The position numbers and the translations under genes are program-made. A stretch of DNA of 64,000 bases, taken from positions 150,840,875 through 150,904,874 of the forward strand of contig CP136062.1 in the NCBI GenBank assembly GCA_032622095.1, written 5' to 3'. The DNA is from Siphonodentalium dalli. Taxonomy: Eukaryota > Mollusca > Scaphopoda > Gadilida > Siphonodentaliidae. Positions within the stretch are counted from its first letter, which is position 1. The number at the start of each line of letters is the position of its first letter. The notes under the pieces are model-generated. The model was not told the origin of the DNA. It ran no database searches and was given only the letters and a program-made list of their open reading frames with translations. Of the stretch, positions 37,401 through 52,400 are shown piece by piece.

Positions 37401-40400
37401 TAGCATCACCAAATTCACCCTCTGGGGACCTCATTCTGCTTACACCTCAGCAGAATGAGGTTCTCAGAGGGTGAATTTGGTGATGCTAGCCCACTATGCG
37501 GGGTAGCATCACTAAATTCACACTCTGGGGACCTCATTCTGCAAATGACAGACACCCTATTTCAAGGCTTGGATAGAAACCAATTCATGGAATCAGTGAA
37601 TTGCTCACATAGAGTACACCTGTACCAAATACCCATAATCCTATGAAAGAAAGATGTCTGATTATTTAAGCATCATGCACAGTCACATCTAGTGGTGTCA
37701 CCTATTTATTGGTGTATAGGTCTTATTTGTACATTCAATGGTATGGTCACACAATTTATTCAGTATCACAAAAGAATATCCCTCTTATTAACCCTTTGAG
37801 TGCCAGGGGCCGATCTCATCGGCCCTAAACCTACAAAATAAGTCTGTTAAAGAATATAAGAATAAATTATTAAAATTGTAAATAATTGTAAAATAAAAAA
37901 AAATTAAAACAATTGTTAGGCCAATGCATTCTCTTATATATGGGAGGCAACCTATGGTCGACTCGCATATATAAGAGAATGCATTGGCACAGGGTATATG
38001 GGTTGATACAAAAATTGACCTGGCACTCAAAGGGTTAACACTCCGTGAATGAAGCTTCCTGAAATTTTGTCTAAAAAACCCTGTGACAATGCATTCTCTT
38101 ATATATGTGAGTCTCCCGTATATTGGCCTAACAGTATTTACCTTGACCTTGTAAGTCAGTGCAATCTCTTACATATGCGAGGCTCCCTATGGGAGACTCG
38201 CATAAATAAGAGAATGCACTGGCACAGGATCTTAAATGCCGCACCAGCGCAGCTCCCATCATGAAAGGGTTAACGATGGTCTAACACACTCGTGCGGAAT
38301 GCAAAATGATACCAAGATAGCCTCCGCTCTCATGCGATAATCACTAACCAAAAACAAACAACACAGTATGGCTCTATATATTTATCACGCAAGAAAATAA
38401 TTTGATCTGGGGACAAGCAACCATGAATACAAACACTACTAACTATGCTGAAATGTCACACTGAAATTTTTGCATATTCAAGACATTGCTTTGAGTGGGT
38501 GAAGTAATCAAATTCCAGTGACATTTTACTTTTATAGATTTTCCTGCAGTACTGTTCCAGGGAAGTAGCTATTGTGGGAGCCTGTGCCCCCACCTAAAAT
38601 TTGTCTGTGGCAGCATTGTTACCCCCTCCCAAACCCAACAAACTCGTGATATACCCCTGATCAGGACCAGGACCCCCCACCACCAATATATGGCCAGCCC
38701 CCCCCTACTTAGGGATCCTGGCTACGCCCCTGCACTGTACTACATTTTATACCAAGTCAAACCACCTGTCATGTGTTATCCAAATAACCCTTTACCCAAC
38801 AAACCGGCCAAAACCGGCCAAATAAAGCTTCAACAGCCTAAAATATATTCGGTCTGTCTCAATAGAACCATACAAATATGGATATCATTGGAATCGGCTC
38901 CTTGACCACATTGTGATAGTTACAGTTATGCCCTGTGCCAATGCATTCTCTTATATATGCGAGTCGACCATAGGTCGCCTCGCATATATAAGAGAATGCA
39001 TTGGCCTAAAAAAAAAAAAAATCTTACATTCTTTAACAATTTTATAATGTTTAATGTGTTAAGCCAATGCATTCTCTTATATATGCGAGGCGACCTCTGG
39101 TCGACTCGCATATATAAGAGAATGCATTGGCACAGGGCCCTTCTGTTGGGTAAAGGGATAAAGGAACCATGGGCCACAATCCAGAATTTAGTGTGTCTGA
39201 CATTCGCTGTGCAAAATAGCATCACTAAATTCACCATCTAAGGGCCTCTTTCTGCTTAGGCTTCAACTGCTATGGGAGACCTGGGATCAGATTGAAGTTC
39301 CCCAGTTGAAGTTGGTGATGTTTACCCATTATTCACCTCGATTATGCATTTTATCTTCTACAAATTAGGGGATATAGAAACTGAACAGAAGGGAAAAAGT
39401 GACTAAAAACAATGTTAATTTGAGACTATAGATACTATAGAGGCCTATGCAGAATGATGTCACCAGAGGGTGAATTTGGTGAAGATAGCCTGCTGTGCGG
39501 GATAGCATCACTAAATTTACCCTGTGTGGACCTCATTCTGGAAATATCAGACATACTATTTCCAGACTTGACTGGCCATTATTCTAATGCCTGTACAGTA
39601 ATGTCCTAAATAATCGACTCCTTAACCACAGCAGAATTATGGGTTACTTTTCAGGATTTAGTCAGAAATATGGCTTGTTGCAAGCCATATTTTCAACTAA
39701 ATCCTGAAAAGTTACCCATCATTCTGCTGTGGTTAAGGAGTCGATTATTTAGGGCATTACTGTACATGTCACTCTAATGGAACATATCAAGCTCGTAATT
39801 ACAAGAGGATATTGGAAGATTGATATCTTTTGCTCCAGCTGTCATCATAATATCAGAAAACAATTCTGACATATTTTGCCATTGTCATTTGATGTCACCA
39901 ACATCTATATGGTTTAATCCTCAAATCATCCGACTATCGACTTGACTTAAATTCAGACTTGCATAGTTTGGAACTAAATTAAAAGTCTGACGCATGTCGT
40001 CTGAGTAAGGATTCATCACCAAATATGATATCTGATAGAAATGCAAACAATGTCTAGACACATGCCTTCCGAATAAGGATTTATGTACCAAGCCCTCCAA
40101 GAAGGAGCAGAATTTAGAAAGTTAGATTGCTATTAAGTTGGCCCACAAGCCTTCAAATAGTGTGTCTGTCATTTGCAGAATGAGGTCCCCAGAGGGTGAA
40201 TTTAGTTTGTCTGTCATTTGCAGAATGACGTCCCCAGAGAGTGAATTTAGTGGCGGTATCCCACTCAGCAGGCTAGCATCACCAAATTCACCCACTGGGA
40301 ACCTCATTCTACCGAGGCCTCAACTGCTATTGGAGACCTAGGATCAGATTGAAGTTCCCCAGTTGAAGTGGGTGATGTACACCCATTAGTCACCTCGATT

Positions 40401-43400
40401 ATGCATTTTATCTTCTGCAAATTAAGGGATATAGAAACTGAATAGAAGGGAAAAAGAAACTTAAAACAATGTTAATCTGAGACTAGAGATACTTCCCGGA
40501 AGATGAGGCCTAAGCAGAATGAGGTCCCCAGAGGGTAATTTGGTGATGCTAGCCTGCCAGGAATGGCGTCACTAAATTCATCCTCTGGGAACCTCATTCT
40601 GCAAATGACAGGCACACTATTTAAAGGCTTGCTGGTGCGGAAATGACATGTTTCTACATTGATTATCATGGGGAAATATTAAAAAAATAAACCTTCCATA
40701 AACAAAGCCACATTATCAAACTAGTGATGCTAGCCCACTAGGGATAGACTCACTAAATTCAACCTCTGGGGACCTCATTCAGCAAATGTCAGGCACATTA
40801 TTTCAAGGCTTGCTGGTGCTGAAATGGCATGTTTCTGCATTGATGATCCTGGGTAAATGTTAAAGAAATAAACCTTCCACAACCCAGGCCTGAAAATTTG
40901 AGGCAAATGACCATTCAGTTCGCCTGGAGGTAATGAAAATGAATGAAAAAGAGGATGTGTGAAAGTTTTCTGTAGGTCTCACAATCACCGATTCTCACCT
41001 TAATTGTTGCTCTTAATCAAGTCCCAAAATGGACATTTCGAATGATAACTTCAATGAATTACTCATTGCTAGGTAATAATACAAGTAGTAGGGATATAAA
41101 AGTTTGTGTAACCCTTATTGTAACCTATGGGTTACCAAGGCCCAAACTAGATGAACAAAAAACAGGTTACGTAAAATTTAAATTAAATCTAGCCAACAAC
41201 AGTAAGATTAATTTAACCATTTCATGTTGGGAGCTGTGCTGGTGCAGCATTAAAGATCATGTGCCAGTGCATTCACTTCTATATGCAAGTCTCCCATAGG
41301 GAGACTCGCATATATAAGAGAATGCACTGGCTTGCAATGTCAAGGTAAATATAGTTAGGGCATTGCATTTAGTTATATATGTGAGGCTCCCTCCCTATTG
41401 GAGACTCGCATATATAAGAGAATTCATTGGCACAGCGTTTTCGCCAAATTTCAGGAAGCTCCCATCATGGAAGGGTTAATGACATATTATGAACTTATTC
41501 GGGTGCATGAAACTGATAACTCAGTATTCAGGCACTATGCCAACTGGTAAAATGTAGCATTCTACTAACATCACCGAATCGACCATACTATTCCATAGAA
41601 AACTGAACTATGCTCAATTGTAAATATTTTACCTCTCGATTCCGGACGCAACTACCGGCGATAAACTAGCGAAACCGATTTCACCATCAAGAGTCACTAC
41701 ATTTAATAAACGATGTGTGTTGTCAATTTGGATATAATATTTGTAAAATATAACTACTTGTAGCAAGATTATTCTCCAATTCTATTTGATCACCCTACCG
41801 GAGTGTTTCACATCACTTTAAGGATCCCACAAGTTATAATCCAGCCTACCTGTATCTGTATCATCAGTGAAATAAGAAGTTATCCAGGGCAGGGTATAAA
41901 AAGCTGGCCATGAAGAACAAACACAATGTCAAATTCATAACCGTAAACTCATATTTAATCACAAGCCTTGAAATAGGGTGTCTGTCATTTGCAGAATGAG
42001 GTCCCCAGAGGGTCAATTTAGTGATGCTACCCAGCATAGCGGGCTAGCATCACCAAATTCACCCTCTGGGAACCTCATTCTGCTGAAGTGTAAGCAGAAT
42101 GAGGTCCCCAGAGGGTGAATTTGGTTATGCTAGCCCGCTATGCGGGGTAGCATCACTAAATTCACCCTCTGGGGACCTCATTCTGGAAATGACAGACACC
42201 CTATTTCAAGGCTTGTTTAATCACGAAGGGTGCTTCAACTCATATTCAGTATATAAATAGATGATGTCACTAATGAAATAGAGACCATAAGGCTAATAAA
42301 GCCCAGTTTAAGCCCTAAGTGTATTTTATTTCGTGGTGAAGCCATTCAAGTAATACATCATAAAATGCATGCTCTGCATAAATTAATACATTGAAGTATG
42401 CAATGTACTCTCCCCTAATGCATATATAGCTGGGAGGCTAATTGCCAGATTTAACCTATTCATCGTGAATTCAATAATGAATATCGTTCAGAGGGTTAAT
42501 TTCACTGGAAATCACGCCAATGGATGTTGAAACCACTGACCCAATTAAACCTTTCATGAGTTGTGCTGGTGCAGCATTAAAGATCCTGTGCCAGTGCATT
42601 CTCTTATATATGTGAGTCTCCCATAGTGAGCCTCGCATATATAAGAGAATGCACTGGCTAACAAGGTCAAGGTAAATATTGTTAGGCCTAAAACAAAAAG
42701 AAAATGGAATAATATGTTTTGCATTTTTGAAATTAATAAATGTAGGGCTCAAAATAAGCATAGTAAGGGTGTGATTATTTTCACAAAAATGATAAACGTA
42801 GGGGCATGTTCAGTCTTTGAAAACATACACCCAGATTCATACAGATGTTGAGTCTTTTCATTTTTCGGAAGACTTTGGATATTCCCCCAAATTACGTCGC
42901 ATCTCGTTATGTTAATGGTTTTGATTGGATACTTTATCTTGGTACTACTAATAGTGAGTTCTGATTGGTGCTACTGATGTGGAATCCCAGAGTTGGGAAT
43001 AAAAAATTCTATTTAATATGTGGGTATGTAGTTTATTCGAGACTGGGGTATGTTTATTTGGATCCTGAGAGTAATGTCCATATATAATTGTCTGAGATCC
43101 AAGGCACTTGTGTTTAACATCTTTTTAAACTGAATGGATTCTCCCATTCAGTTATAAAAGTATACAATGGTCCATTTTTCATCTGCAGGGATGTTCAGGA
43201 TATATAAGCAGACGACAGACAGATGAACAGAAAATACAAATGCTGAAAGATTCCTATTCATTGGTGGGAAGTGTTCAAAAAAAGTTCAGCAAATGTCCTA
43301 AGGTCATTTGTTGAACTTAATATCTAAACATTTCCAAAGGGAACTACTCATTAATAAGAGTTTAGTAAAGAAAGGCTTGATGGCCTAATATGATGAGTAG

Positions 43401-46400
43401 GCATTACTATACGACTGGAAGGGTTGGTTTTATAGGTAACCGCTATATGCCCTAATTAATCAACTCCTTTAACCACAGCATAATTATGGGTAACTTTTCA
43501 GGATTTAGTCGGAAATATGGCTTGTTGCCATTCATCGGAAAGCTCTTGCCGAGAGCTTTCCGATGAATGGCAACAAGCCATATATTATTTCCGACTAAAT
43601 CCTGAAAAGTTACCCATAATTCTGCTGTGGTTAAAGGAGTCGATTAATTAGGGCATTACTGTACCATTTGTCAACTTAGGAATTTAGACATTTAATGAAC
43701 ATTGACTCTTGAAAATTGACTCCCAAATGAGTTGAAAAGATGCCAAAATGTTCCACTAGTATCATCATCAGTTGCAGATTGCTGACTCTGTGCCATAATA
43801 AACATATGTCACATTATGTTTGGCTCTTCACATCTCGTTACCTTAGGGTTGATGATCTAATATGATGTGTAGGCCTTCCTATATGACCGGAAGGGTTTCT
43901 GGAGGGGTGTTCAGAAAAAATAAGCAGACAACAGATAATAAAAGTGCAAGAGGGAAATGTTCAAATGATTTATTTCTTTACTGGAGCTTTCTGAAATATT
44001 GCAAAAAACCCAGTGCCAATGCATTCTCTGATATATGCGAGTCTCCCATAGGGAGCCTCACAAATATAAGAGAATGCATTTGCCTAACAATATTTACCTT
44101 GACCTTGTAAGACAGTGCATTCTCTTATATAAGCGAGGCTTCCAATGAGAGAATGCACTGGCACAACATTTTTTAATGCTGCACCACCACAGCTCCTGTT
44201 ATGAAAGGGTTAATATGCTATTGCACCCCCCCCCCCCCCCCAGTTGGTAAGTGTGACCAAAGTGCACTTGTCTAAGTTTATATGAGGTTAATCAAGTCTG
44301 TCATTTGCAGAATGAGGTCCCCAGAGGGAGATTTTAGTGATGCTATCCCGCATGGCTGGCTAACATCACCAAATTCACCCTCTGGGAACCTCATTCTGAT
44401 CAGGCCTCAACTGCTATGGGAGACCTAGGATCAGAGTGAAGTTGGTGATGTTCACCCATTAGTCACCTCGTTATTATGCATTTTATCTTAGGGGATATGG
44501 AAACTTCCTAGAATCGAAAAAGTAATTAAAAACAATATTAATTTGATATTATAGATGGTTCCCAGAAGACAAGGCCTTAGCAGAATGAGGTCCCCAGAGA
44601 TTGAATTTGGTGATGATAGCCCACCATGCGAGCAGCGCTTCGGCGCCCCCTGGTTAGTAAGTGTGACCAAAGCGCACTTGTCTAAGTTTATATGAGGTTA
44701 ATTCATCTCCATCATCATCTGCTTTTTATGTTGAAGAAGATGTTTCATGGCCGCATTAATTATTCATGAAATATAAATCATTTGGGATGAATGGCTCAGC
44801 ATGCCGTCTCCTTGCAGCTCAAGATACTGCCATTGTTTCTAGCACGGTATTAATCCTTTCAAGATGGGAGCTAGGCTGGTGCAGCATTAAATATCCTCCC
44901 ATAGGGAGCCTCGCAAGAGAATGCACTGGCTTACAAGGTCAAGGTAAATATTATTTATAGGCCAATGCATTCTCTTATATATGCAAGGCTCCCTATGGGA
45001 GCACAGGGGTTTTGCAAAATTTCAGAAAGCTTCAGTCATGAAAGGGTTAAAGATACACACATGTCTGCGTTTACCCAAATTTATAAAAAATAAGTGACGA
45101 CATCTCATGTGATAACAGAGCGAACCAGCTGGATGATTAGGTCATCAAAGTGGGATTAACTACATGTACTTTAGTCAGGAATGTCATCACTTTAGTCAGG
45201 AATGTGGTCAAGTCAAAGACATTTCTTCGTTGGTAAATGGCAGTTATATTATTGATCAAGTTAAATTGTTAAAGTTTTGCTCATCTGGTACCCACATGGA
45301 GTATTATTTGAGTAAATCTAGAAACATTTTATTTATAACAAGAGCAAATACACCAGTGGTCATTCCAACAAAGGGCCACAACTGTGGTGAAATTTGGCAG
45401 GTGGAAACCAAATTTGAACTTGACCTGTATCTTGGGCTAGTAAATTCACATACCAAATTTCATTCCATTCAGTTCAGACTTACTAAAGTAAACTTCCGGA
45501 AACGATAGTGAATGGACGGATGGATGAACGTCCCATTTTTGTTTTCAAAACGGGCAAATAAAGTCTCCCGAATTTGAGCCAGATCTCCCAAATTTGGAAG
45601 ATCAATCTCCCGAAATTGGCACCCCAGAAGTAAACTTACTTGTCTCGCATTGAATGATGTGTATTTCTGCCAACAACATCTTCTAAACCAGCCATCAAAT
45701 GGTCCAAAAACTGAAAAAGAAAGAAAACATATCGTGCGAACAAAAGATATATATTAACCCTTCTGTGACTGGAGCTTCCTGAAATTTTGCCAGTGTATTA
45801 TACGCCAGTGCATTATACGCCAGTGCATTATAAGCCAGTGCATTATACGCCAGTGCATTATACGCCAGTGCATTATAAGCCAGTGCATTATACGCCAGTG
45901 CATTATACGCCAGTGCATTATAAGCCAGTGCACTATACGCCAGTGCATTATACGCCAGTGCATTCTCTTATATATTTGAGCCTCCCTATGGGAAACTGGC
46001 ATATAAGAGAATGCACTGGCACAGGATCTTTAATGCTGCACCACCGCAGCTCCCAACGTAACCCTCATAAAAGGGATAAAGGGTCTCAAGGCCTTCGCAG
46101 TGTGTAAATTTGCAAAATATTTAAAAGTCTTTAAAAACATCACCTCTCCAATAACATTTCACGTGTTGAAACCAGTGTGATGACAATGACAACTGTTACA
46201 GTGATTTGTCAACAAACATTGCTAAAACGCATAGTAAGTTCAAATATTTTCATCTGAATATGATTTTCAGAATATTTAAAACTACAACATCACCAGCCTT
46301 TTCTGTTAATATAATTCTCAAGGATACCGAAGGATGCAAAAATATGACGTCATGACGCAGTTCTGAGAAAAGGATAACATCCTGAGAGAGGAAGAACACG

Positions 46401-49400
46401 TTCGTTCTTCTGGGAGTACCGATACATTAATATTTGGTTATAAAAGTTGATGAAAATATAATAAATATACTCACTCTCTCATGTATCTTTTCGTTCATTG
46501 ACGCTTTGAACTTTGTATCTTTTTTTACTTTCATGGCATTCACAACAGGTCTGATGGTAATACCCTAAAACAACAAAATACGATGGCATTCACAACAGGT
46601 CTGATGGTAATACCCTAAAACAACAAAATACGATGGCATTCACAACAGGTATGATGGTAATACCCTAAAACAACAAAATACCCATTGATTATAACAAACA
46701 CAAATAGGATACTGTTGAAAAAAGAGAAGATTTACTATAAATTGAAGGACTAATTTGATATTTCTTCCTTTATTTCTTCTGTCTTTTAGGACTGTAACGA
46801 AACAACGTGAATTCAATGCATCGTGATATACTTTCAAACGATAAGCATATCATATCATGTCATATGTATCATGATACAGGAAATCTAGTAATTTTTTAAG
46901 ATGGTCATGTGTACAAGTGCAATGTTCTCTCAAATGTACATGTCTATTATGTTTATTTGATTCATATAGCTAACTACAGCAAACTAAATTTTAATTAAAA
47001 ATTCTAAAGAAGTGTTTTTGCTGCATACAATTGTACTGACCTGCACAAATACTGTGAAGAAGACCACGACAATCGTTGTAGTTATGAGCATGTGTTTTTG
47101 TGGTACGAGATCTTCTTTGAGGAGTAACGCCAGACAGAATGCAATTCCGCCCCGTATTCCTCCATACGACATAATGAACTGATCAATTTTTGTGAGCTGG
47201 ATGAGACGAACACGATTTACGAACCATGATATCACCATCACACCTGAAAAAATAAATCACAATAATAAATACGAGGCATGTAAAGGCCTTTTTTAACCCT
47301 TCCATGACGAGAGATTCCTGACATTTTGCAAAAACCCTGTGCCAATGCATTCTCATGAAAATGCGAGTCTCCCCATAGGGAGACTCACATATATAAGAGA
47401 ATACATTGACCTAACAATATTTACATTGACCTTGTTAACCAGTGCATTCTCTTATATATGCAAGGCTCCCTATGGAGGACTCATATATAAGAGAATGCAC
47501 TGGAACAGGATCTTTAATGCTGCACAAGCGTAATTCCCATCATGAAGGAGTTAAAGCTGGTTTGTGGCCCTGAGCGACCATTTATTTATATAAAAGAAAA
47601 GTATTATGAGATACAAATGCTCAGAATATTGTCACCTGGGTAATATTATGCCGTGAGTGCCATTTTCAGTTTTCCCGAGAAAATTAGATTTGGGAGAGAC
47701 ACAAACATGTCAGACATATTGGCGATATATTTAGCACATCGAAATCCGTTCCAGAATAAAATATTACAGTTATTTACTGAAACACATGACAGTAGTATTC
47801 TCTCAGTATATGAAGGTGGAGAACTCTACTTTCTGCAGAAGAAAACATTAATGATCAGCCAATACAACCTGGTGTGATAGTGGTGTAAGAAGAATAACTC
47901 TATATTTGCTGGCATGAGCAGGTTACAATGTTTAATCAGAATTACCGGCGGGCCAGCCTTGAGTTTTCTAATTGGGAGAAGTCACTTCTCCCAGTTTGGT
48001 TATTAGGGAGACGTGGACTGTTATCATGGAGAAGTTATAGTGACTCAAGTTCAATTTACACCCCAACATCACCCTTCTATGATTCAAAAAGTATTATGCA
48101 ATAAAATAGCCCATTTATAAAACCATTATATTGAGTAAGGACACCATTAATATAATCTATGAGAGAGACTCGCATTAATAAGAGAATGTACTGCCAGGGG
48201 ATCTTTATGTTGCACCAGCTCATTGTTGAACTTAATATCTGAACATTTCCTATAGTATATCTCTATACTCATCAATGATGCTTTAGTGCAGAAAGAGTTA
48301 AACTTATTATCTGAACATTTCCTATGGGATAACTACTCAATAATGATGCTTTAGTATAGAAAGGGTTAAATTTATTATCTGAACATTTCCTAAGGAATAA
48401 CTACTCATCAATGATGCTTTAGTGTAGAAAGTGTTAAACTTATTATCTGAGCATTTCCTATGGGATAACTACTCATCAATGATGCTTTAGTGTAGATAGG
48501 GTTAAGTTTCACTAAGGCCATTATAAGATACTGACCTGCACCTCTGAAAATGATACAAAACAGAACTGAGAAGCAGATGAATCCCCAGTTCCAGACGTGA
48601 GTGTTGACGATGGTTGAAAGCCCGAGGAACATGAATATGATGGTCTCGCTGATGTTGGCTAGTAGCTTCGTGAAGTATTTGACGGTGATTTGTGACTTGT
48701 GAGATATATTGGCTTCAACATACTGCTTCATGCTGATTCCACAAAACGTTAATCTGAAAAAGAAGAGAATATAGCTCTATTTAAATTAATGTATTATCTC
48801 AAAGCTTGTCCAATATGTTCATTATTTATGCACATTAATTTTATAGTATCATGTACAAGTTTAAAAATATCCCTAAAACTCTTGGTTCCATCCCAATACA
48901 TTGAAATGTGTCCTCAATTCTGAAGCTTAAGACTAAATCCATTATGGATTTTCCACAGTTCATCATATACCGGTATGTTAATTTATATATGCACTATAAC
49001 TGAGACTGAACTGCTACCAGCCTCTAAAAGCACCCCCCCCAATCAAGCTTTAAGCAATCGGACACAGGTTTGCTGCAGACTTGACTCATTTGAGAAATCC
49101 TGCTAAGTTATCTGCAGCTTTAGTAACTTCCAGACCACTATCACATTCTGTACTATCCCCGGCTGATCACCTACATGCCACAGCAGATATACTAGTATTT
49201 TAAACATTGAGGGAAGCCTAATTTCATTGTGTCCATCACTCATTGGCTCAGATAGACTCATACCCCCGACACCTGAGCAATCTGGCTCGGATAACCTACA
49301 CACCTGAGCAATCTGGCTCATGTAACCTACACACCTGAGCAATCTGGCTCAGGTAACCTACACACTTGAGCAATCTGGCTCACGTAACCAACACACCTGA

Positions 49401-52400
49401 GCAATCTGGCTCGCGTAACCAACACACCTGAGCAATCTGCTCGTGTAACCTACACACCTGAGCAATCTGGCTCACGTAACCTGCACACCTGAGCAATCTG
49501 GCTCGCGTAACCTACACACCTGAGCAATCTGGCTTGGGTAACCTACACACCTGAGCAATCTGGCTCACGTAACCTGCACACCTGAGCAATCTGGCTCGCG
49601 TAACCTACACACCTGAGCAATCTGGCTCATGTAACCTACACACCTGAGCAATCTGGCTCATGTAACCTACACACCTGAGCAATCTGGCTCATGTAACCTG
49701 CAATTGATAAAATATCAAACACGTTTGATGTGCGAGTCTGATTGCATGTGAGTCTGAGGAAACAACCCGCCGACTATGAGCTATATTGCTAAGTGGGGGC
49801 AGCCTTAAAGGCTCACTTTATTTTCGAGTCACTGATTTTTTTTTTTTATGGTGACTTGATATACGATTTTAATAACAATCTATGCCATAAAATATGATTA
49901 AAATACTATAATTCATATTGAAACATCTGTGTCTCAGAAAATGCCCATAGAGAAATAGAAATCAGCTGAAATCATAGAAAGATTCCCCCCATTTTGACTC
50001 CCAGAATGCAATAGAATTCAAACTAAAGATGTATTTTCAATGGAAGGGGAATAACTCTATCCATTGAAAATAACACACTTTTTACTACAAATACAGATAA
50101 CAAAAACACACCAGTAACTCAACAGAAACAACATGTTCACAGTTTATTACACTGGATAAGGTTATAATACAATGTTTTGGAGCTTCCTCTTTCAAATGGT
50201 ATATAATATGACATATAATTTATATATGTGATCTGGCGGTTCGAAAATTAAGTGGGCCATTAACATGCTGAGTGAAAGTAGCTGTCGTTGTTTTTCAGGT
50301 ATGCAGCATTAGTTGACCATGCAAATAGTACAAGGAATAACACAAAGGAAATGCATCCATTCTGAAGACATACACAACACATGCGAATAATTAATTCTAT
50401 CTTAGTCACATTTTTTCTGTGGCATCTTAATTCCTTGGTGCAGACAAAAGAAAGTGTTACATTTCTGGGACATTATATTATTATCAATGTGTGATATCTG
50501 TTGGTTAACGCCCCAAGAAAGTGTTGCATTGTTGGGTCATTATATTATTGTTGACGCGTTATCTGTTAATTAATGCCGCGTTGATGTATCTATTATTTAG
50601 CACAGTTACACATCCCTGCCAAAATTCTCTGTTACGGCCAAACCAATATGAGGAAAAATAATTTTCATTAAAGATTCATTACCACCCAAACAATCAAAAA
50701 GAAACAGATGAAATATACAAAATTTTCACACAAAATTTTGTAAATGTTATACTTAATTCACATTATAAAGTAATCTGAGGTATTTCTTACCATAAATTAT
50801 TTTAAATGATGGGAGGAAAGGAAAAAGGAAAAGAAGAAATAAACATCTCCTGCACCAGATGCTTCATATTAATAAGTTTAAAAGGCCATGGCTCATTCAA
50901 GCTTCCAAATCTTGTTTATGTAATTTGGAAGGAGGTATAATATAGGTTGAAAAATACACAGACTATGGATATACCGGCTTCATATGCTCTGAAAAATACT
51001 TGCCATGGTCACAGTCATTTTCCAGCTGTTTACAATTTGTTGTACAGAAGTGAAATAAATGCTCTTTATTTTATTAATAGACTAACACGGAACGCTCTTT
51101 TATGTTTCATGCCGTGAATATGGCTTTTGCTTGTTTGGGACCAAAACATTGTGATCAAAGTTGTATTTTTTAATACTCCAATGTGCCTTTCTGGAACATA
51201 TAATGCCTGTAGAAAGATAGTTCCAAGTATTTATCGACCTATTTCGATACCGGGAAAAATTCAAAAGCAATTAGTGTATTTTGGAGTGAAAACCACCATG
51301 TGGCTTTAACCATGATGATGGCATGATCCTATTTTTACAATATTGGGGGAAAAAGTTGTAGGATGGGTTCATGAACCAGGTTATTAAATCAGGCCTGAGC
51401 TTGCAGGTTGAGAATAGGGAGAAGTGACTTCTCCCTCTGGCAGAAATAGGGAGAAGTGAGAGCAAAATAGGGAGAAGTGAGAGACTGGAGAATAATTTCA
51501 TCCGATAATCTCTTTATTTAATATGTATAGGTAAAACAAATGAATAAAAATGAATATACAAACATAACTATAGTGACTAGATCAGTGAAGGTGTGGCTTT
51601 AAATCTGATATTGATTGAATTATTTGAGTGAACTATTTATTATGTATGTATTAATCATTGATTTTTATTGATGTTAATAAAAATATATTTATTCACAGGG
51701 AGCCTCAAATATATAAGATAAATTCACTGGCTCATAAGGTTAAGGTAAATGTTGTTAGGCCAATGTATTCTCTTATATATGCGAGGCTCCCTATGGGAGA
51801 CTCACATATATAAGAGAATGCATTGGTACAGGGTTTTTCGTAAAAATAAAAAAGTCATGAAAGGGTTAAATTGCTGTTGCCTAAGACAGTTAGGTAATTA
51901 TATTAAAGCACAGAAGAAGAGGGGAATTGTGTGGCACATTGTATGTTATACTCGTGGTTTGTGAATGTAGTACCACACTGTCAGGGTGAGAAAGTTATTT
52001 ATGTGAATGAGATGGAGTTAAGCACTCCAGTCATGATGCTAACAAAGAGAATGAACGAATGACTGTGTAAAACATTGTAGTACAGTTTAGTTCAAGAACA
52101 GTTGCACTTAAAAGCTGTATGAAACCAGGGTTCGCATTGGCCCAAAATTCCCAGTTGCCAACCATGTTGCCAATTGCATAATTTTTTCAGCCACTTTTGA
52201 TTTACTTTTGCCATTTTTTTCTGTTATGAAGGGCACATATTTATGATAATTTATCTCAAATCCACTATCAAAACACAGTTTCCTAACGACTTAGACTTAG
52301 ACTTGTTTGACTAATGTTTGTCAAATTGGAGTCAATAGCCTACTCTGTGTTATAATCGAGTAGAAATTCGAAACCCATTCACTGCATGCAGCGATACATT

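Larger units (their letters stand above)
19795..45639 (-). other. 25.8-kb intron between exons F and G
   Basis: Separates the membrane domain and proximal tail from the regulatory tail. All ORFs inside are short and fall in repeats. Contents are listed element by element. The segments 22015-22560, 32376-32830, 33001-33280 and 39770-40130 show nothing I recognise. Confidence 0.85.

Noticed and set aside
38957-39241. Recurring peptides such as [19 protein letters not shown] on either strand
   Set aside because: These come from the 68-bp palindrome of the transposons and appear wherever the palindrome does, in both orientations.
45787-46107. Open frames rich in HYTPVHY / HWRIM repeats
   Set aside because: Translation of the 15-bp minisatellite within a P2 element; the repeat length, a multiple of three, keeps the frame open by itself.
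46984-47040. Extension of exon D past FFTVFVQ
   Set aside because: A clear GTCAGT donor follows and the extension is not NHE-like; exon E continues the family sequence.
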